Part shown: positions 32,622 through 34,382 of the stretch, piece by piece
Numbering within the stretch: position 1 is the first letter of the stretch
Layout of the letters: each line of letters opens with the position of its first letter
Source of the DNA: Desulfocapsa sp.
GTDB taxonomy: Bacteria > Desulfobacterota > Desulfobulbia > Desulfobulbales > Desulfocapsaceae
Length of the DNA: 34,382 nucleotides
Assembly: GCA_024763035.1 (NCBI GenBank)
Contig: JANTGG010000017.1
Span: 1 to 34,382, forward strand
Direction of reading: 5' to 3'
Made by a program: the position numbers and the translations under genes
The notes under the pieces: generated by a model
Told to the model about the DNA's origin: nothing
Seen by the model: the letters and a program-made list of their open reading frames with translations, nothing else
The model's database searches: none

Positions 32622-33677
32622 TCATTTCTTCTTCCCCGAACGCTGATACCTGTTCACTGCCCGATTATGATCCCGCAGGTTTGTGGAGAACTGATGCCTT
32701 CCGTTGTTTTTGGACACAAAATAGAGATAGCTGCTCTTTTCCGGATGCAAAACAGCAACAAGGGCATCTTTTCCAGGATTGCAGATGGGACCGGCTGGCA
32801 ATCGCTTTAATGTGTAGGTGTTATAGGGGGAAGGAGTACGCAGGTCTTTTCGGCTCAACCTTCCTGAGAAATTTCTTATTCCGTACATAACAGTGGGATC
32901 GGACTGCATCCGCATTCCCTTTTGCAGGCGATTCAGAAAGACTCCGGCAATAAGAGGTCGCTCCGAAGCCCTGCCCGTCTCTTTTTCAACCATGGATGCC
33001 AAAATCAGCACATCATAAAAAGAGAGCGAGGGAGGAAGATCCGCGGTGAGGGGCTTCCACACCGAAAAAAAGCGGTTTACCTGCATTTGCAGCAAGTCCC
33101 CGGCAGTAAACGCTTTTTTTGTTAAATAGTAGGTGTCCGGATAGAGATACCCTTCAAGACCTGCACCAACGGATACCCCTGTTTTTCGTACAAATTCCGG
33201 GTCATTTGCCAATTGGATAAACTCATCCCTGTCGCACCAGCCTCCTTTCGCAAAAATATCTGCAATTTCAGCAACAACCAGCCCCTCAGGGATAGTCACA
33301 GCGTGTTGTACAGGCTTTGCTGTGGCAAGTTCCCTTAAAAGTTCTTCAGGAAGCTGTCCACGATGCAACATAAACTCACCTGCCTGCAACTTTGTGGCAA
33401 GCTCAAGATATCTGGCAAGTATGACAAAACGGAAATCAACGGGTGTTAAATCAGCACGGGCAAGAATCCTGTTGATCTTCTGCACAGAAGAACCCTTGGG
33501 AATAACAACATCCACAACATCTTCAGGATCCCCTGCTCCAGGAAGAGTGCGATACTGATCAACCCATAAGAACAATCCGGCGGCGGCTGCAAAAAGCAAA
33601 AGGACCACCATAATGATGATCCTTTTTACCCATACTCCAAGCGAAACCGAGGCTTTTGGAAAGTCTTTATCAGTCAC
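32622..33677 (-). CDS. mltG: Endolytic peptidoglycan transglycosylase MltG (YceG)
   Basis: MltG cleaves nascent glycan strands at the inner membrane and sets chain length. The 351-residue protein has one N-terminal transmembrane segment (about 17-38), a LysM-like subdomain (VVDVVIPKGSSVQKI) and the YceG catalytic domain. The catalytic Glu231 sits in ASMVEKETG, matching E. coli Glu218. Other signatures are LEGYLYPDTYYL, SDPTVMYG, TPSPYNTY and LPAGPICNPG. It lies 21 bases downstream of lon in the same direction, so it may be co-transcribed with lon. Assignment is secure. Confidence 0.95.
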   Translation of the reverse strand: MTDKDFPKASVSLGVWVKRIIIMVVLLLFAAAAGLFLWVDQYRTLPGAGDPEDVVDVVIPKGSSVQKINRILARADLTPVDFRFVILARYLELATKLQAGEFMLHRGQLPEELLRELATAKPVQHAVTIPEGLVVAEIADIFAKGGWCDRDEFIQLANDPEFVRKTGVSVGAGLEGYLYPDTYYLTKKAFTAGDLLQMQVNRFFSVWKPLTADLPPSLSFYDVLILASMVEKETGRASERPLIAGVFLNRLQKGMRMQSDPTVMYGIRNFSGRLSRKDLRTPSPYNTYTLKRLPAGPICNPGKDALVAVLHPEKSSYLYFVSKNNGRHQFSTNLRDHNRAVNRYQRSGKKK

Positions 33678-33698
33678 AACAACTCTAACCGATTATGA

Positions 33699-34382
33699 TC
33701 ACTTTTTTCCCTTCTTCTTTTTCACATCTTCAAAGGCAATTTCCACCACAGTATCCATGTCTTTTACCGGATAGAACTTCATTATTTTTCGAATCTCGGC
33801 AGGTATCTCCACCAGATCCTTTTTATTCTGATCCGGAATAATGACCTGATTGATATCAGCCCGCACCGCAGCCAGAGCCTTCTCTTTCAAACCGCCGATG
33901 GGAAGTACGCGACCGCGAAGGGTTACCTCACCGGTCATGGCAAGATGCTTTTTCACCTTTTTGCCGGTGATTGCCGAATAAATGGCAGTCGCCATGGTGA
34001 TTCCTGCAGAAGGTCCGTCTTTTGGAATTGCCCCTGCCGGCACATGTACATGGATGTCATGCTTATCAAAATAATCGACCTTCACTCCCAACTCTTTATA
34101 TCGACTCTTGCAATAGGTCAATGCAGCCTGAACAGACTCCTTCATCACATCGCCAAGCTGTCCGGTCAGGGTCAGTTTTCCCTTACCGGGCATGATATTC
34201 ACCTCAATCTGCAGAATCTCTCCGCCAACTTCCGTCCAGGCAAGCCCTGTGACCAGACCGGGTTGATGCAGGGTTTCCAGCTCTGCTTCCGGAATGGTCT
34301 TTGGCGGTCCAAGATAGCGGTTTAATGTGTTTCCGGTGATGGCATATGGTCCTTTCCCCCCCTCTGCGATCTTTCTTGCCAC
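33699..34382 (-). CDS. lon: Lon ATP-dependent protease, C-terminal fragment cut by the window edge
   Basis: Only about 227 residues of the C terminus are visible; the gene continues beyond 34382, so its first codon here is not a start. It covers the end of the AAA+ lid and the whole Ser-Lys protease domain. The nucleophile Ser lies in PKDGPSAG and the Lys in PIGGLKEK. Other motifs are [22 protein letters not shown] and [15 protein letters not shown]. The C terminus ends with a Lys-rich tail KKKKGKK. It degrades misfolded and regulatory proteins. Confidence 0.95.
   Translation of the reverse strand: MARKIAEGGKGPYAITGNTLNRYLGPPKTIPEAELETLHQPGLVTGLAWTEVGGEILQIEVNIMPGKGKLTLTGQLGDVMKESVQAALTYCKSRYKELGVKVDYFDKHDIHVHVPAGAIPKDGPSAGITMATAIYSAITGKKVKKHLAMTGEVTLRGRVLPIGGLKEKALAAVRADINQVIIPDQNKKDLVEIPAEIRKIMKFYPVKDMDTVVEIAFEDVKKKKGKK

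Overview
The window looks like a chromosomal segment of an anaerobic, respiring Desulfobacterota bacterium, most likely of the Desulfobulbales/Desulfobulbaceae. The evidence is a selenocysteine formate dehydrogenase, a RACo-type ASKHA ferredoxin, a dodecaheme-type cytochrome c, a mitochondrial-like spdEFG1 elongation factor G and a eukaryotic-type HisA. No phage, IS, CRISPR, rRNA or tRNA was seen. The taxonomic call is inferred from gene content and protein resemblance, not from an rRNA.

Left part (1-7800): tcdA (tRNA t6A cyclisation) reads rightward. The leftward genes follow: two small hypothetical proteins translationally or physically close to a eukaryotic-type hisA, whose start codon abuts a C-rich/G4-forming repeat, then an orphan P-loop ATPase, fusA (spdEFG1) with a structured leader, and a GAF-PAS hybrid sensor kinase.

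Centre-left (7800-13920): a rightward, overlapping four-gene operon is divergent from the sensor kinase. It encodes a Sec-containing FdhF-like formate dehydrogenase (UGA at 8446 with a readable bSECIS), a HydB/AsrA-type Fe-S subunit, a HydG/AsrB-type FAD/NAD(P)/2Fe-2S subunit and a RACo-like reductive activator. The first three form a plausible soluble NAD(P)-linked formate dehydrogenase. The fourth, and the absence of any corrinoid protein, make this the most interesting locus.

Centre (13920-18000): a secreted PAN-PAN-PG_binding-SH3 protein reads leftward. A rightward set follows: a DUF2959 lipoprotein, a PqqD-like protein, an HPr-kinase-like protein and a LysM-LysM-RlpA-like protein.

Centre-right (18000-25310): leftward genes in transcription order are an AlgI-type MBOAT acyltransferase, an AlgJ/AlgX-like SGNH protein, nadE, a multiheme cytochrome c and a cNMP-binding/DUF4388 regulator.

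Right part (25640-34382): a rightward c-di-GMP cluster contains a GGDEF-PilZ diguanylate cyclase, a HEAT-repeat protein and an HD-GYP phosphodiesterase that shares its N-terminal domain with the HEAT protein. A chemoreceptor with a tandemly duplicated Cache region follows. Leftward mltG and the 3' part of lon close the window. The cyclase is divergent from the AlgI/AlgJ pair, so c-di-GMP control of an acetylated exopolysaccharide is a natural hypothesis, although no polymerase gene is present here.
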